This document shows positions 24,028-31,823 of a stretch of DNA of 58,872 nt, one piece after another. Made by a program: the position numbers and the translations under genes. Within the stretch, counting starts at the first letter, position 1. Every line of letters starts with the position of its first letter. Below the pieces are notes generated by a model, which worked only from the letters and a program-made list of their open reading frames with translations, was not told the origin of the DNA and did no database searches. The stretch is from DASSNR01 sp036278935 (GTDB taxonomy: Bacteria; Gemmatimonadota; Gemmatimonadetes; Gemmatimonadales; Gemmatimonadaceae), in assembly GCA_036278935.1 (NCBI GenBank), contig DASUKA010000144.1, positions 1 to 58,872 of the forward strand. Direction: 5' to 3'.

Positions 24028-24552
24028 CTACTTACCCTTCTTCTTTTTGGCCGCGGCTGTCCTGGGCTTTCCGCGTGCGGCCGGCGGGCGCTTGGCCTTG
24101 GTGGCGCTGGATTTTGCGGCCGCCTTGCCGCTGCTCTTGGCCTTGGAGCCCTTCTTTGCCGCTGGCCGCCTGGACGCCGCACCCGCCTCGCTCGCCGCGG
24201 CCGGCGCCTTGCGAGACACAGCCGGCTTCTGCTTGGCGTACGCCTCCTCCGCGTCGCGGATGAGGCGATCGGCTTCCTCCTGGGTCATCTGCCCCCGCCG
24301 CACCATGTACTGCACGAGGTCACGGGCACTCTCCACGGCAAAGCCCGCAAAGCCGGCCGCGGCGCCGATCACATCCTTCATGGCCTTTCCAATTCGGCTC
24401 CCGGCCTCCTGACTGATCTCCTGCGCGCGTGCCGCCATCTCCGCGACCGTATCGCGCGGATCGGTGTGCCGATGCATGGGTCGCCTCCCTGGAGGGGGTG
24501 AGGCTGCGTCGTCTGGTGTCTTGACTTCTACAGCCTGGGCCTTATCCGCCAT
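24028..24552 (-). CDS. Phasin-like protein with a histone H1-like basic tail
   Basis: The protein has 174 residues. The middle (~40-105, MAARAQEISQEAGSRIGKAM to EEADRLIRDAEEAYAKQ) is a long amphipathic helix of the polyhydroxyalkanoate synthesis-regulator (PhaI/PhaF-like) type. The last 60 residues are Ala/Lys/Pro repeats ending AAAKKKKGK, like the DNA-binding tail of PhaF and histone H1. It could coat storage granules, attach them to the nucleoid, or simply be a nucleoid protein. ATG 24552 is used; ATG 24477, with GGGAGG 7 bases upstream, is an alternative. No phaC is seen nearby. Confidence 0.72.
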   Translation of the reverse strand: MADKAQAVEVKTPDDAASPPPGRRPMHRHTDPRDTVAEMAARAQEISQEAGSRIGKAMKDVIGAAAGFAGFAVESARDLVQYMVRRGQMTQEEADRLIRDAEEAYAKQKPAVSRKAPAAASEAGAASRRPAAKKGSKAKSSGKAAAKSSATKAKRPPAARGKPRTAAAKKKKGK

Positions 24553-24673
24553 GTACGAACACGCTCCTTGGGCGCGATGGAGATGAGGTGATGGGTGGGA
24601 TCGGGGGTGGCATAGGATCGTCTGAGGCTCCGGGGACGCCGATGCCCATGCGTGGTCCGGGCTGCGACGGGTA

Positions 24674-24701
24674 AGTATATGATTTGGTGCATGCTACGCA
24701 A
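24674..24701 (-). promoter_or_regulatory. Promoter of the phasin-like gene
   Basis: On the minus strand TTGCGT (24696-24701), a 16-bp spacer and TATACT (24674-24679), a 5/6 match to the -10 consensus. It lies about 120 bases before the ATG at 24552. Confidence 0.55.
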
Positions 24702-24776
24702 GGGAGTTCGCTGTGCAGCACGCACGGGCCTTGGTGATAGGCTCAGCGGAGACTAAAGGGCATCACAATAGCGCTA

Positions 24777-24782
24777 CAATAA
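24777..24782 (+). promoter_or_regulatory. -10 element of the CoA-transferase gene, near-leaderless
   Basis: TACAAT at 24777-24782 is a 5/6 match to the -10. The ATG follows 10 bases later and there is no ribosome site, so a very short or absent leader is likely. No convincing -35 was found. Confidence 0.4.
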
Positions 24783-24792
24783 CGACACTATC

Positions 24793-25872
24793 ATGCTATC
24801 TGGGATAAAAGTGCTCGATTTCACCCGTGTTCTCGCGGGGCCGCTCTGCACAATGATGCTCGGCGACCTCGGCGCGAACGTCATCAAGATCGAACGGCCG
24901 GGCACCGGAGACGACACCAGAGCGTGGGGGCCGCCCTTCGATGCGCGCGGGGAGAGCGCGTACTACCTGAGCATCAATCGCAACAAGAAGAGCATCGCCA
25001 TGGACCTCGCGGATGCGGCCGATCAGCAACTCGCCCGTTCGCTCGTTGCCGGGGCAGACGTGGTGATCGACAACTTTCGCCGCGGCACCCTGGAGCGCTT
25101 CGGCCTTGCGCCCGACATGCTGCGCTCCGCGCATCCGGCGCTCGTCTGGTGCACCCTCACCGGCTTTGGCGCCGAGAGCACTCGGCCGGGCTATGACTTC
25201 GTAGTGCAGGCGGAGTGCGGCTGGATGGCCATCACCGGCGAGCCGGACGGTGCGCCCATGAAGGTCGGCGTTGCGCTGGCCGACGTGATCGCGGGGAAAG
25301 ATGCCGCCATCGCCATCCTCTCGGCGCTCCTGGCGCGCTCGCGAACCGGAGAGGGCCGGCAACTCACCATCTCCCTCGCCCGCAGCGCCACGGCCGCGCT
25401 GGTGAACGTCGCGCAGAACGCCCTGGTGACCGGGCAGGAGGCCGGGCGCTGGGGAAACGGGCATCCCAATCTGGTCCCCTACCAGCTGTTCGACGCCGCG
25501 GATCGGCCGATCGTGATCGCCGTGGGGAACGACGCGCAGTGGCGCGCCTGCGCGATGGCGCTCGGGTGCGATGATCTGGCCGCGGATGAGCGATTCTCCA
25601 CGAACGCCGGGCGGGTGTCACATCGCGAAGAGCTGGTGGCCGCGCTGTCCCGCCGGCTGCGGGAGCGCTCCGCCGCCGAGTGGCGCTCGGCGCTGGAGCA
25701 CGCCGGGGTGCCATGTGGGGTGGTGAAGGGCGTGCTCGAGGCGCTCCAGACTGCGCACGGCTCGGCGCTCACCGGCGTCGCGCCCCTACCGCCGGCCACC
25801 GTCCGCCTTCCCCCACCGCGCCTGGACGAACATGGCACGGACATCCGCCGCCTGGGGTGGGGGGTGTTCTGA
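24793..25872 (+). CDS. Family III CoA-transferase (CaiB/BaiF)
   Basis: The 359-residue enzyme starts at ATG 24793. The N-terminus LSGIKVLDFTRVLAGPLCT and LGDLGANVIKIERPG are standard for the family; DNFRRGTLERFGL and GYDFVVQAE follow. The catalytic Asp lies in VALADVIAG (around residue 168). These enzymes move CoA between carboxylic acids such as formyl/oxalyl, carnitine or racemase-type substrates; the specific pair cannot be told. It stands alone, followed by a large repeat copy. Confidence 0.9.
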   Translation: MLSGIKVLDFTRVLAGPLCTMMLGDLGANVIKIERPGTGDDTRAWGPPFDARGESAYYLSINRNKKSIAMDLADAADQQLARSLVAGADVVIDNFRRGTLERFGLAPDMLRSAHPALVWCTLTGFGAESTRPGYDFVVQAECGWMAITGEPDGAPMKVGVALADVIAGKDAAIAILSALLARSRTGEGRQLTISLARSATAALVNVAQNALVTGQEAGRWGNGHPNLVPYQLFDAADRPIVIAVGNDAQWRACAMALGCDDLAADERFSTNAGRVSHREELVAALSRRLRERSAAEWRSALEHAGVPCGVVKGVLEALQTAHGSALTGVAPLPPATVRLPPPRLDEHGTDIRRLGWGVF

Positions 25873-26222
25873 AACGGCGTGAGAGGAGAGAGGAGAAAGG
25901 CGCGAGGCTACCGTGGGTTATGAGTTGTGGGTTGCGAGTCAGACGGCGGGATGTAGGGAGTCGGGTGTGGGGTATAGGGGAACGGCCCGGACGAGGAGCT
26001 CCGCGCCCGCCCACCCGACACCCTACTCCCGACACCCTGCCGTTCCTGACCCCTTGACTCACTGACTCGGCCTCCCGCCTTTCTCCTCTCTCCTTTCGCC
26101 TTTCCGAACGCCCCGTTACCTCCCCTGCGCTGGCTCGTCTTGCCTGCATGGCCACCCTCGCCCGACCGCTGCCCAGCCCGCCAGGACTGTTCAGGGAGCG
26201 GAAAAGACGTTACACTAGCGCC
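25873..26222. repeat. 350-base gene-free stretch holding a nested palindromic repeat (25881-26100)
   Basis: Outer arms GAGAGGAGAGAGGAGAAAGG (25881-25900) and CCTTTCTCCTCTCTCCTTTC (26078-26097) enclose GTGGGTTATGAGTTGTGGG, then inner arms AGGGAGTCGGGTGTGGGG and CACCCGACACCCTACTCCC around GGAGCTCCG. This is the fullest copy of the family. The remaining ~120 bases are the sigma-factor promoter region, with TACACT at 26211-26216. Confidence 0.85.
26211..26216 (+). promoter_or_regulatory. -10 element before the ECF sigma gene
   Basis: TACACT lies 7 bases before the GTG at 26223 with no ribosome site between, so a leaderless mRNA is plausible. The -35 is poorly matched. Confidence 0.35.
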
Positions 26223-26789
26223 GTGAAGACCACGGTGACGACTCGCCCGGTCGACCCGCAAGAAGCGGATCACGACATCATCGCTCGAATCATTGCGGGA
26301 GATCGCAATTCGTTCGGCGTACTCGTGGCACGATACAGCGATCCGCTGTACCGCCACGCGCTCGGCATGACCGGAAGCCCCGATGTCGCGGAGGACATCC
26401 TCCAAGCATCATTCATCAAGGCGTATCAACATCTCGCGGAAGTGCACGGGCGGTTCGACGCCTGGATCTTCCGCATCGTCGCGAACGGGTGTAAGGACTG
26501 GCTCAAGAACATCCGGCGAACTCATCTCAGCTACGACGAGGACGATCAGCCCTCGGCGTTCGCCACGCCGGACGAAGATCTCGACCGCACGGAGCTCCGG
26601 AGTGATCTGGACCTGGCGCTCTCCGCACTCGCACCATCACTTCGCGAAGCGTTCATCATGAAGCACGTTGAAGGGCGCTCGTACGAGGAGATGGCTGACC
26701 TACTGGGAACCACGGTTGGAGCACTGAAGATGCGCGTCCATCGCGCGCGCGAGGCGCTCCAGACCTTGCTTGAGGGAAAGTACGCCTAA
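26223..26789 (+). CDS. ECF-family RNA polymerase sigma factor
   Basis: The 188-residue protein starts at GTG 26223 (MKTTVTTRPVDPQEADHD). Region 2 reads FGVLVARYSDPLYRHALG and DVAEDILQASFIKAYQHL; region 4 reads LREAFIMKHVEGRSYEEMAD and VGALKMRVHRAREAL. Region 1 and region 3 are absent, as expected for ECF. The stop TAA overlaps the next ATG by one base (TAATG), so the small membrane protein downstream is probably its regulator. The upstream in-frame extension to 26148 runs through the predicted promoter and was rejected. Confidence 0.92.
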   Translation: MKTTVTTRPVDPQEADHDIIARIIAGDRNSFGVLVARYSDPLYRHALGMTGSPDVAEDILQASFIKAYQHLAEVHGRFDAWIFRIVANGCKDWLKNIRRTHLSYDEDDQPSAFATPDEDLDRTELRSDLDLALSALAPSLREAFIMKHVEGRSYEEMADLLGTTVGALKMRVHRAREALQTLLEGKYA

Positions 26790-27205
26790 TGCTTGATCCC
26801 CGAGAATCCGGGCACACGCCCGAGCCAGAGAAGTCGCGGGCGACGCCTGCTCAGCGTCCCCTCCCCGACCGCGAGGTGCCGCTGACCGGGCACCGTACGC
26901 CGTCCATCGTCCATGCCTGGCTGGATGGCGACGTCCCCGAGGCCGCCGTCCGCGCGCAGGACGCCGGGCCGGATGTCGAGTTCTGGAAGCGCCTCCAGCA
27001 CGAGACGGAGACGCGCCGGCAGATGCGGACGCCCGTGTACGTGTATCAGCAGATCATGGACGCGCTGCCGCAGACGACGCCGCGTGTCATCACGCCATGG
27101 TGGCGCCGCCCGCTCGAGCTCACGCCACTTGCCGCACTCGCGGTGGCCGCGGGGCTGGTCGCGGCTGGGGTCATCGTCGCAGTGGCGTTGCTCCAACTGC
27201 GCTGA
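26789..27205 (+). CDS. Putative anti-sigma/regulator membrane protein
   Basis: The 138-residue protein is translated from ATG 26789, overlapping the sigma stop. About 105 cytoplasmic residues (HAWLDGDVPEAAVRAQ, then ETRRQMRTPVYVYQQIMDAL) precede one C-terminal membrane helix (LAALAVAAGLVAAGVIVAVALL). The topology fits a membrane anti-sigma factor, but the HxxxCxxC zinc motif is missing, so the call rests on gene position and topology. The operon ends at a strong terminator. Confidence 0.72.
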   Translation: MLDPRESGHTPEPEKSRATPAQRPLPDREVPLTGHRTPSIVHAWLDGDVPEAAVRAQDAGPDVEFWKRLQHETETRRQMRTPVYVYQQIMDALPQTTPRVITPWWRRPLELTPLAALAVAAGLVAAGVIVAVALLQLR

Positions 27206-27218
27206 CGGCCCAGCATCA

Positions 27219-27262
27219 CACGACGGACCGAGCCGGCCCCACAAGGCCGGCTTTTGTCGTGT
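27219..27262 (+). terminator. Rho-independent terminator of the sigma operon
   Basis: Inner stem AGCCGGCC (27231-27238) with GGCCGGCT (27245-27252), then TTTT. A second stem ACACGAC (27219-27225) with GTCGTGT (27256-27262) encloses it. The minus-strand GNAT gene ends 5 bases beyond. Confidence 0.85.
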
Positions 27263-27266
27263 CGGC

Positions 27267-27761
27267 TTACTTGTCTGCGCGCCAGCTTCCGCGCATGATG
27301 CGAAGCGCTCTGCCATCCGCGTAGAAGTCGGGCACGCGCGCCTCCTCGCGCAGCCCGAACTGTGCAAGCAGCGCGGAGGCTGCGGCCAGCCGAGGATCAT
27401 CGGCCATCTCGGCGATCACCAGGCGCGCACGCACACTCTCGAGCTGCGCGAAAGCTGCACCGCAGAGGAGGCGTCCAACGCCGCGCCGCCGCGCGCTCGG
27501 CGCGACCGCCACCAGGTGAAGCTTCCCCGCGCCCTCGCTCCCCGCCACCATTCCGTAGGCTACGAGTCCCACGAGCGCGCCGTGCTGCTCGGCGACAATG
27601 CCGCGCGACTCCTCACCGGTGCCCGTGAGCGCCATCTCCAGGGCATCGCGGGCCGCGTCGCGATGCGGCCCGCCGTTCCACGCGCCGGCCAGCAGCGCGC
27701 GAGCGGCCGCGGCATCCCCGGCGTCCAGCGGCCGCAAGGCGATCGGCTCGGGTGCCGGCAC
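27267..27761 (-). CDS. GNAT-family acetyltransferase
   Basis: The 164-residue protein starts at GTG 27761. IALRPLDAGDAAAARALL is the usual N-terminal strand-helix; HLVAVAPSARRRGVGRLLCG is motif A with the R-x-x-G-x-G acetyl-CoA loop; LLAQFGLREEARVPDFYADG is the closing motif B region. The acceptor is unknown. The start lies at the edge of a partial dispersed repeat (27762-27787), so the 5' end may have been remodelled. It follows lpdA by 26 bases on the same strand. Confidence 0.85.
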   Translation of the reverse strand: MPAPEPIALRPLDAGDAAAARALLAGAWNGGPHRDAARDALEMALTGTGEESRGIVAEQHGALVGLVAYGMVAGSEGAGKLHLVAVAPSARRRGVGRLLCGAAFAQLESVRARLVIAEMADDPRLAAASALLAQFGLREEARVPDFYADGRALRIMRGSWRADK

Positions 27762-27787
27762 AGGGCCAGGGACCAGGGAGTAGGGGG
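27762..27787. repeat. Partial composite repeat between lpdA and the GNAT gene
   Basis: GGGACCAGGGAGTAGGGGGTCAG has the GGGAGTAGGG arm followed by a GTCAG unit, without an opposing arm. It is short, so chance similarity is possible. Confidence 0.4.
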
Positions 27788-29206
27788 TCAGATGTGCACG
27801 GCGCGGCCGAGCACGCCGAGCGCTGCTTCCTTGGTGGCTTCGGAGAGCGTGGGGTGCGCGTGCACCGTGATCCCCACATCCTCCGACGAGCCGTGGAACG
27901 CGAACGCGAGCACAACCTCGCTCACCAACTCCGACACGTTCGGGCCGATGAGATGCGCGCCGAGCAGCGCGTCGGTCTTCGCATCGGCAATGAATTTCAC
28001 GAACCCCGTGGTCTCTCCCAGCGTGCGGGCGCGCCCGTTCGCCGAGTAGGGGAACCTGCCCACGCGAATCTCGCGCCCGCTCTCCCGCGCCTGCTGCTCG
28101 GTGAGTCCCACCGTCGCGATCTCGGGCCAGGTGTACACCACATTCGGTATCCATCCATATTCCATGACAGACGGCTTGCCCGCGATCACCTCGGCGGCCA
28201 CCACCCCTTCCTCCTCCGCCTTGTGCGCGAGCAGCATGCCGCCCACGGCGTCGCCAATGGCGTACACGTTCGGGAGGCCGGTTCGCATCTGCTCGTCCAC
28301 CACGATTTCGCCGCGCGCCCCGAGCTTGAGACCGAGCGCCACGGCATCGATTCCGGTGAGCGAGGGGCGGCGGCCGATGGCCACCAGCACGTAGTCCGCG
28401 TCCAGCGTCTCGCGCTTCCCCTTCGTTTCGATCTCCACGAGCACCTGCTCGCCGTCACGCGTGGCATCCACCACTTTCGTCCCCGTGCGGATGTCGAGCC
28501 CCTGCTTCTTGAAGACGCGACTCGCCTCCTTCACGATGTCGGCATCGCTCCCGGCCAGAATGGTGGGCAGCATCTCGATGATGGTGACCTTGGCGCCGAG
28601 GCGCCGCCAGACCGAGCCGAGCTCCATGCCGATCACACCGCCGCCGATCACCACCAGATGCCGTGGCACTTCGGGGATGCTGAGCGCGCCCACGTTGGAG
28701 AGCACGCGCTTCTCGTCGAACGGAAGGAAAGGGAGCGCGATGGGCACCGACCCCGTGGCGATGATGACCGCCTTGGCCTGGTACCGCGTGACCGAATCGT
28801 CCGCGGCGGTGACCTCCACCAGATTGCCCGGGCGCAATGTGCCGGTGCCCCTGGCCCACCTGATCTTGTTCTTCCGGAAGAGAAATTCGATTCCCTTGGT
28901 GTTCGCGCCGACTACCTGGTCCTTCCGCTCGAGCATCGTGCGGAGATTGAGCGTGATGTCCCCGATTTCCACGCCGTGCTCGGCCGCGTGCATCCGCGCG
29001 AACTCGAAGTGCTCCGACGACTGCAGCAATGCCTTCGACGGAATGCAGCCGACGTTCACACAGGTTCCGCCGAGCGTGGCGTCCTTCTCCACGCATACCG
29101 TGGTGAGTCCGAGCTGCGCGGCGCGAATGGCGGCGACGTAGCCGCCGGGCCCCCCGCCGATGATCACGACATCGGCGGGAGTGGGGGTGGGGAGGGTATC
29201 GGGCAT
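27788..29206 (-). CDS. lpdA: Dihydrolipoyl dehydrogenase (E3)
   Basis: The 472-residue flavoprotein starts at ATG 29206. It shows the FAD site VVIIGGGPGGYVAAIRAAQLG, the redox disulfide GGTCVNVGCIPSKALL, the NAD fold LVVIGGGVIGMELGSVWRRLG, NVYAIGDAVGGMLLAHKA, and the dimer-interface catalytic His in VHAHPTLSEA. It reoxidises dihydrolipoamide of 2-oxoacid dehydrogenase complexes and pairs with the E2 gene immediately upstream on the same strand, separated by a repeat copy. Confidence 0.96.
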   Translation of the reverse strand: MPDTLPTPTPADVVIIGGGPGGYVAAIRAAQLGLTTVCVEKDATLGGTCVNVGCIPSKALLQSSEHFEFARMHAAEHGVEIGDITLNLRTMLERKDQVVGANTKGIEFLFRKNKIRWARGTGTLRPGNLVEVTAADDSVTRYQAKAVIIATGSVPIALPFLPFDEKRVLSNVGALSIPEVPRHLVVIGGGVIGMELGSVWRRLGAKVTIIEMLPTILAGSDADIVKEASRVFKKQGLDIRTGTKVVDATRDGEQVLVEIETKGKRETLDADYVLVAIGRRPSLTGIDAVALGLKLGARGEIVVDEQMRTGLPNVYAIGDAVGGMLLAHKAEEEGVVAAEVIAGKPSVMEYGWIPNVVYTWPEIATVGLTEQQARESGREIRVGRFPYSANGRARTLGETTGFVKFIADAKTDALLGAHLIGPNVSELVSEVVLAFAFHGSSEDVGITVHAHPTLSEATKEAALGVLGRAVHI

Positions 29207-29210
29207 GGTG

Positions 29211-29388
29211 GGTCAGTAGGTCAGTGAGTCAGTGGGTCAGGAACGGCAGGGAGGAGGGAGTCGGGAACGGCAGGGTGTCGGGAGTAGAGTGTCGGGTGGG
29301 CGGGCGCGGAGCTCCTTGCCCGGGCCGTTCCCCTACACGCTACACCCTACTCCCTCCAACCCTGTCTTCTTCCCTCCGACCTACGTCG
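29211..29388. repeat. Composite palindromic repeat between E2 and lpdA
   Basis: GGTCAGTAGGTCAGTGAGTC opens the copy next to the lpdA start; GGGAGTCGGGAACGGCAGGG and GTGTCGGGAGTAGAGTGTCG lead to the centre CGCGGAGCTCC; CTACACCCTACTCCC and CTTCCCTCCGACCTACG close it. Confidence 0.8.
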
Positions 29389-30681
29389 TCATTCGATCAG
29401 CATGCTGGCCGGGTCTTCCAGCAACTCCTTGACACGGACGAGGAAGAGGACGGCGTGCTGCCCTTCGACGATGCGATGGTCGTACGAGAGGGCGAGATAC
29501 ATCATCGGGCGAATCTCGACGGCGCCGCTGATCGCGACGGGGCGCTCCTGGATCTTGTGCAGTCCCAGGATCCCGACTTGCGGATAGTTCAGGATCGGCG
29601 TGGAGACGAGCGAGCCGAACACGCCGCCGTTGGTGATGGTGAAGGTGCCGCCGGTGAGGTCGTCCATGGTGAGCTTCCCGTCGCGTGCGCGCTGAGCGAG
29701 CGCCGCGATCTCGCGACTCACGTCCAGCATGCCCTTCCGGTCCGCGTCACGGACGACGGGCACGACCAGCCCCTCATCCGCCGCCACCGCAATCCCCATG
29801 TTCACGTAGTTCCGGAAGAGGATGGCATCGCCATCAACCTGCGCGTTGACCGTCGGATAGCTCTGGAGCGCCAGACAGGCCGCCTTCACGAAGAAGGGCA
29901 TGTAGGTGAGCCTGACGCCGTGCTCCTTCTCCACCCGGTCCTTGAGGTGCGCGCGCACGGCCATCACCGCGCTCATATCCACCTCGTTGAAGGTGGTGAG
30001 GTGCGCCGTAGCGTGCTGCGCCTCGAGCAGGTGCTCGGCCATACGCCTGCGCCGCGTGCTCATGACCTGGCGCGTTTCGCGAGAGGCGGGGGACGAGGGG
30101 GCAGGGAAGAGAGAGGAGACCGGCTCGTAGGGGGCAGCCCTCTCCTCAGGGACAGTTGCTCCCTTCTCCCTTCTTCCTGCCTCCTCGCTCTTTGCCGCGA
30201 TCACGTCAGCCTTGGTGACGCGCCCATCGCGCCCCGTTCCGGCGACCTGGCTGACGTCCATCTGCTCCTCGGCGGCCATGCGCCGCGCGGAGGGCGATGT
30301 CCTGGCCGGGCCGCGCGCTCCGGTTGCGGCTCGGCCTTGCGGTGCGGTGGGCGTAGCCGGCGCCGCGGCCGCCGGCGCGGCCTTGGGGGTCGCAGCCGCG
30401 GCGGGGGCAGCTTCCGCCTGGGGCGCGGCCACCGCCGGCGCGGCGGCCGTCTCATCCACTTCCGCGATCGTCTCGTCCACCGCCACGACGTCGCCCGTCT
30501 TGCGCAGCTGTTTGACGAGCACGCCGCCCTGTGGCGCCGGAACCTCCACGTTGACCTTGTCGGTTTCCAGCTCCACCAGCGGCTCGCCGCGCGTGACGGC
30601 CTCGCCTTCCTCCTTCAGCCACCGTCCAACAGTGGCTTCGACGATCGATTCCCCCAGCAGCGGCACTTTGATGGCGATCAT
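29389..30681 (-). CDS. sucB: 2-oxoglutarate dehydrogenase E2 (dihydrolipoyl succinyltransferase-like)
   Basis: The 430-residue protein starts at ATG 30681. An N-terminal lipoyl domain has VELETDKVNVEVPAP with the lipoylated Lys; an Ala/Pro linker follows; the subunit-binding domain is TSPSARRMAAEEQMDVSQVAG; the acyltransferase core has YPTVNAQVDGDAILF, FTITNGGVFGSLVSTPI and LSYDHRIVEGQHAV. The catalytic His is present, but the usual Asp of DHRxxDG is Glu here. The linker before the core (residues ~165-201) is encoded by a copy of the dispersed repeat (30081-30190). No E1 lies alongside. Confidence 0.92.
   Translation of the reverse strand: MIAIKVPLLGESIVEATVGRWLKEEGEAVTRGEPLVELETDKVNVEVPAPQGGVLVKQLRKTGDVVAVDETIAEVDETAAAPAVAAPQAEAAPAAAATPKAAPAAAAPATPTAPQGRAATGARGPARTSPSARRMAAEEQMDVSQVAGTGRDGRVTKADVIAAKSEEAGRREKGATVPEERAAPYEPVSSLFPAPSSPASRETRQVMSTRRRRMAEHLLEAQHATAHLTTFNEVDMSAVMAVRAHLKDRVEKEHGVRLTYMPFFVKAACLALQSYPTVNAQVDGDAILFRNYVNMGIAVAADEGLVVPVVRDADRKGMLDVSREIAALAQRARDGKLTMDDLTGGTFTITNGGVFGSLVSTPILNYPQVGILGLHKIQERPVAISGAVEIRPMMYLALSYDHRIVEGQHAVLFLVRVKELLEDPASMLIE
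30081..30190. repeat. Composite palindromic repeat, in-frame copy in the E2 linker
   Basis: GGGGGCAGGGAAGAGAGAGG (30097-30116) opposes GCTCCCTTCTCCCTTCTTCC (30158-30177) around a centre with ACCGGCTCGTAGGGGGCAGC. The centre is close to GGCTCTCCCGACGAGCCGG in the copy at 55980. It is translated without disturbing the frame. Confidence 0.72.
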
Positions 30682-30742
30682 AGAGTCCGGGTCCGCATTG
30701 GTTCTGAGTGCGCGTTTTCCGTATTAGGATACAGCGTTCCAA

Positions 30743-30748
30743 TATAAC
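30743..30748 (+). promoter_or_regulatory. -10 element of the MDR oxidoreductase gene
   Basis: TATAAC at 30743-30748 lies in an AT-rich 80-base divergent region, 15 bases before the GTG at 30763. No good -35 was found at 16-18 bp. Confidence 0.4.
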
Positions 30749-30762
30749 TCACCCGGCACACC

Positions 30763-31812
30763 GTGCGAGCACTCACCATTTCCGAGCACGGAGGGCTCGA
30801 GCGACTCGAATATCGCACCGACCTTCCGGTTCCCGCGCTGCATAATCCGACGGACGTGCGCGTGCGCATCCACGGCGCGGCGCTGAACCACCTCGATCTG
30901 TTCGTGGTGCATGGCCTGCCAGGCGTCACGATCACGCCGCCGTGGATCATGGGCGCCGATGGCGCCGGCGTGGTGGAGGAGGTGGGTAGTGCGGTGCGGG
31001 AGCTGGCGGTCGGTGACCACGTGGTGATCAACCCCGGCATCAGCGACCGCACATGCGAGTACTGCCGCAGGGGGGAGCCATCGCTGTGCGTGCATTACCG
31101 CATACTCGGCGAGCATCTCCCGGGCACGCTGGCCGACTACGTGGTGGTGCCCGCGGTGAATCTGCGCGTCGTTCCCCCCGACACGCCGTGGGACATCGCT
31201 GCCGCCTTCTCGCTGGCCACGCTCACCGCGTGGCGCATGGTCGTGACGCGGGCGCGGGTGCGCGAGGGAGAGACGGTGCTCATCTGGGGCATTGGCGGTG
31301 GTGTCGCCGCCGCGGCGCTGCAGGTGGCCAGGCTGCAAGGGGCGCGCGTCTGGGTGACATCGGGCAGCGACGCCAAGCTCGCGCGCGCTCGTGAGCTGGG
31401 CGCCGAGGAGACGTTCAATCACGCCAGCATGGACGTCGCGCATGAGGTGAGGGCGCGCACCGGCAAACGCGGGGTGGATGTCGTGATCGACAACGTGGGG
31501 CAGGCCACCTGGACTTCATCGCTGCGCGCGCTGTGCAAAGGCGGCCGGCTGGTGACGTGCGGCGCGACGACGGGCCCCATGGTGGAAACCGATGTGCGCC
31601 GCCTCTTCTGGAACCAGTGGACCATCATGGGTTCCACCATGGGGAACGACCGCGAGTACGATGACGCCGTGCGCGCGTTCCGGAGCGGGGCACTCATCCC
31701 GCCCATCGATAGCGTGTACAGCATGCGCGAGGGAGTGGCGGCGTTCGAGCGGCTCGCGTCTGGCGAGCATTTCGGGAAGGTCGTGATTCGCGTAGCGGAA
31801 CCAGGGGATTAG
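30763..31812 (+). CDS. Zinc-type MDR alcohol dehydrogenase/quinone reductase-like protein
   Basis: The 349-residue enzyme starts at GTG 30763. The GroES-like half has NHLDLFVVHGLPG, a GADGAGVVEEVGSAV turn, and a three-cysteine lobe CEYCRRGEPSLC (four are usual for structural zinc). The Rossmann half has VLIWGIGGGVAAAALQVARL and GVDVVIDNVG. The position normally holding the catalytic-zinc Cys in the first half is not obvious (HLDLF instead of C-H), so a zinc-independent reductase is possible. It is monodirectional with the next three genes. Confidence 0.85.
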   Translation: MRALTISEHGGLERLEYRTDLPVPALHNPTDVRVRIHGAALNHLDLFVVHGLPGVTITPPWIMGADGAGVVEEVGSAVRELAVGDHVVINPGISDRTCEYCRRGEPSLCVHYRILGEHLPGTLADYVVVPAVNLRVVPPDTPWDIAAAFSLATLTAWRMVVTRARVREGETVLIWGIGGGVAAAALQVARLQGARVWVTSGSDAKLARARELGAEETFNHASMDVAHEVRARTGKRGVDVVIDNVGQATWTSSLRALCKGGRLVTCGATTGPMVETDVRRLFWNQWTIMGSTMGNDREYDDAVRAFRSGALIPPIDSVYSMREGVAAFERLASGEHFGKVVIRVAEPGD

Positions 31813-31823
31813 ATTCCGCTCGT

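Noticed and set aside
24553..24792. tRNA or small RNA gene in the AT-richer gap before the CoA-transferase gene
   Set aside because: No T-loop GGTTCGAATCC-like box or cloverleaf arms were found; the AT-rich words are better read as promoters for both flanking genes.
25881..26100. CRISPR array
   Set aside because: The repeated words are arms of palindromes of unequal length, not evenly spaced identical repeats with unique spacers, and no cas gene is present.
27752..30747. Two ~500-codon plus-strand frames opposite lpdA and the E2 gene
   Set aside because: They are mirror frames of highly conserved enzymes in very GC-rich DNA.
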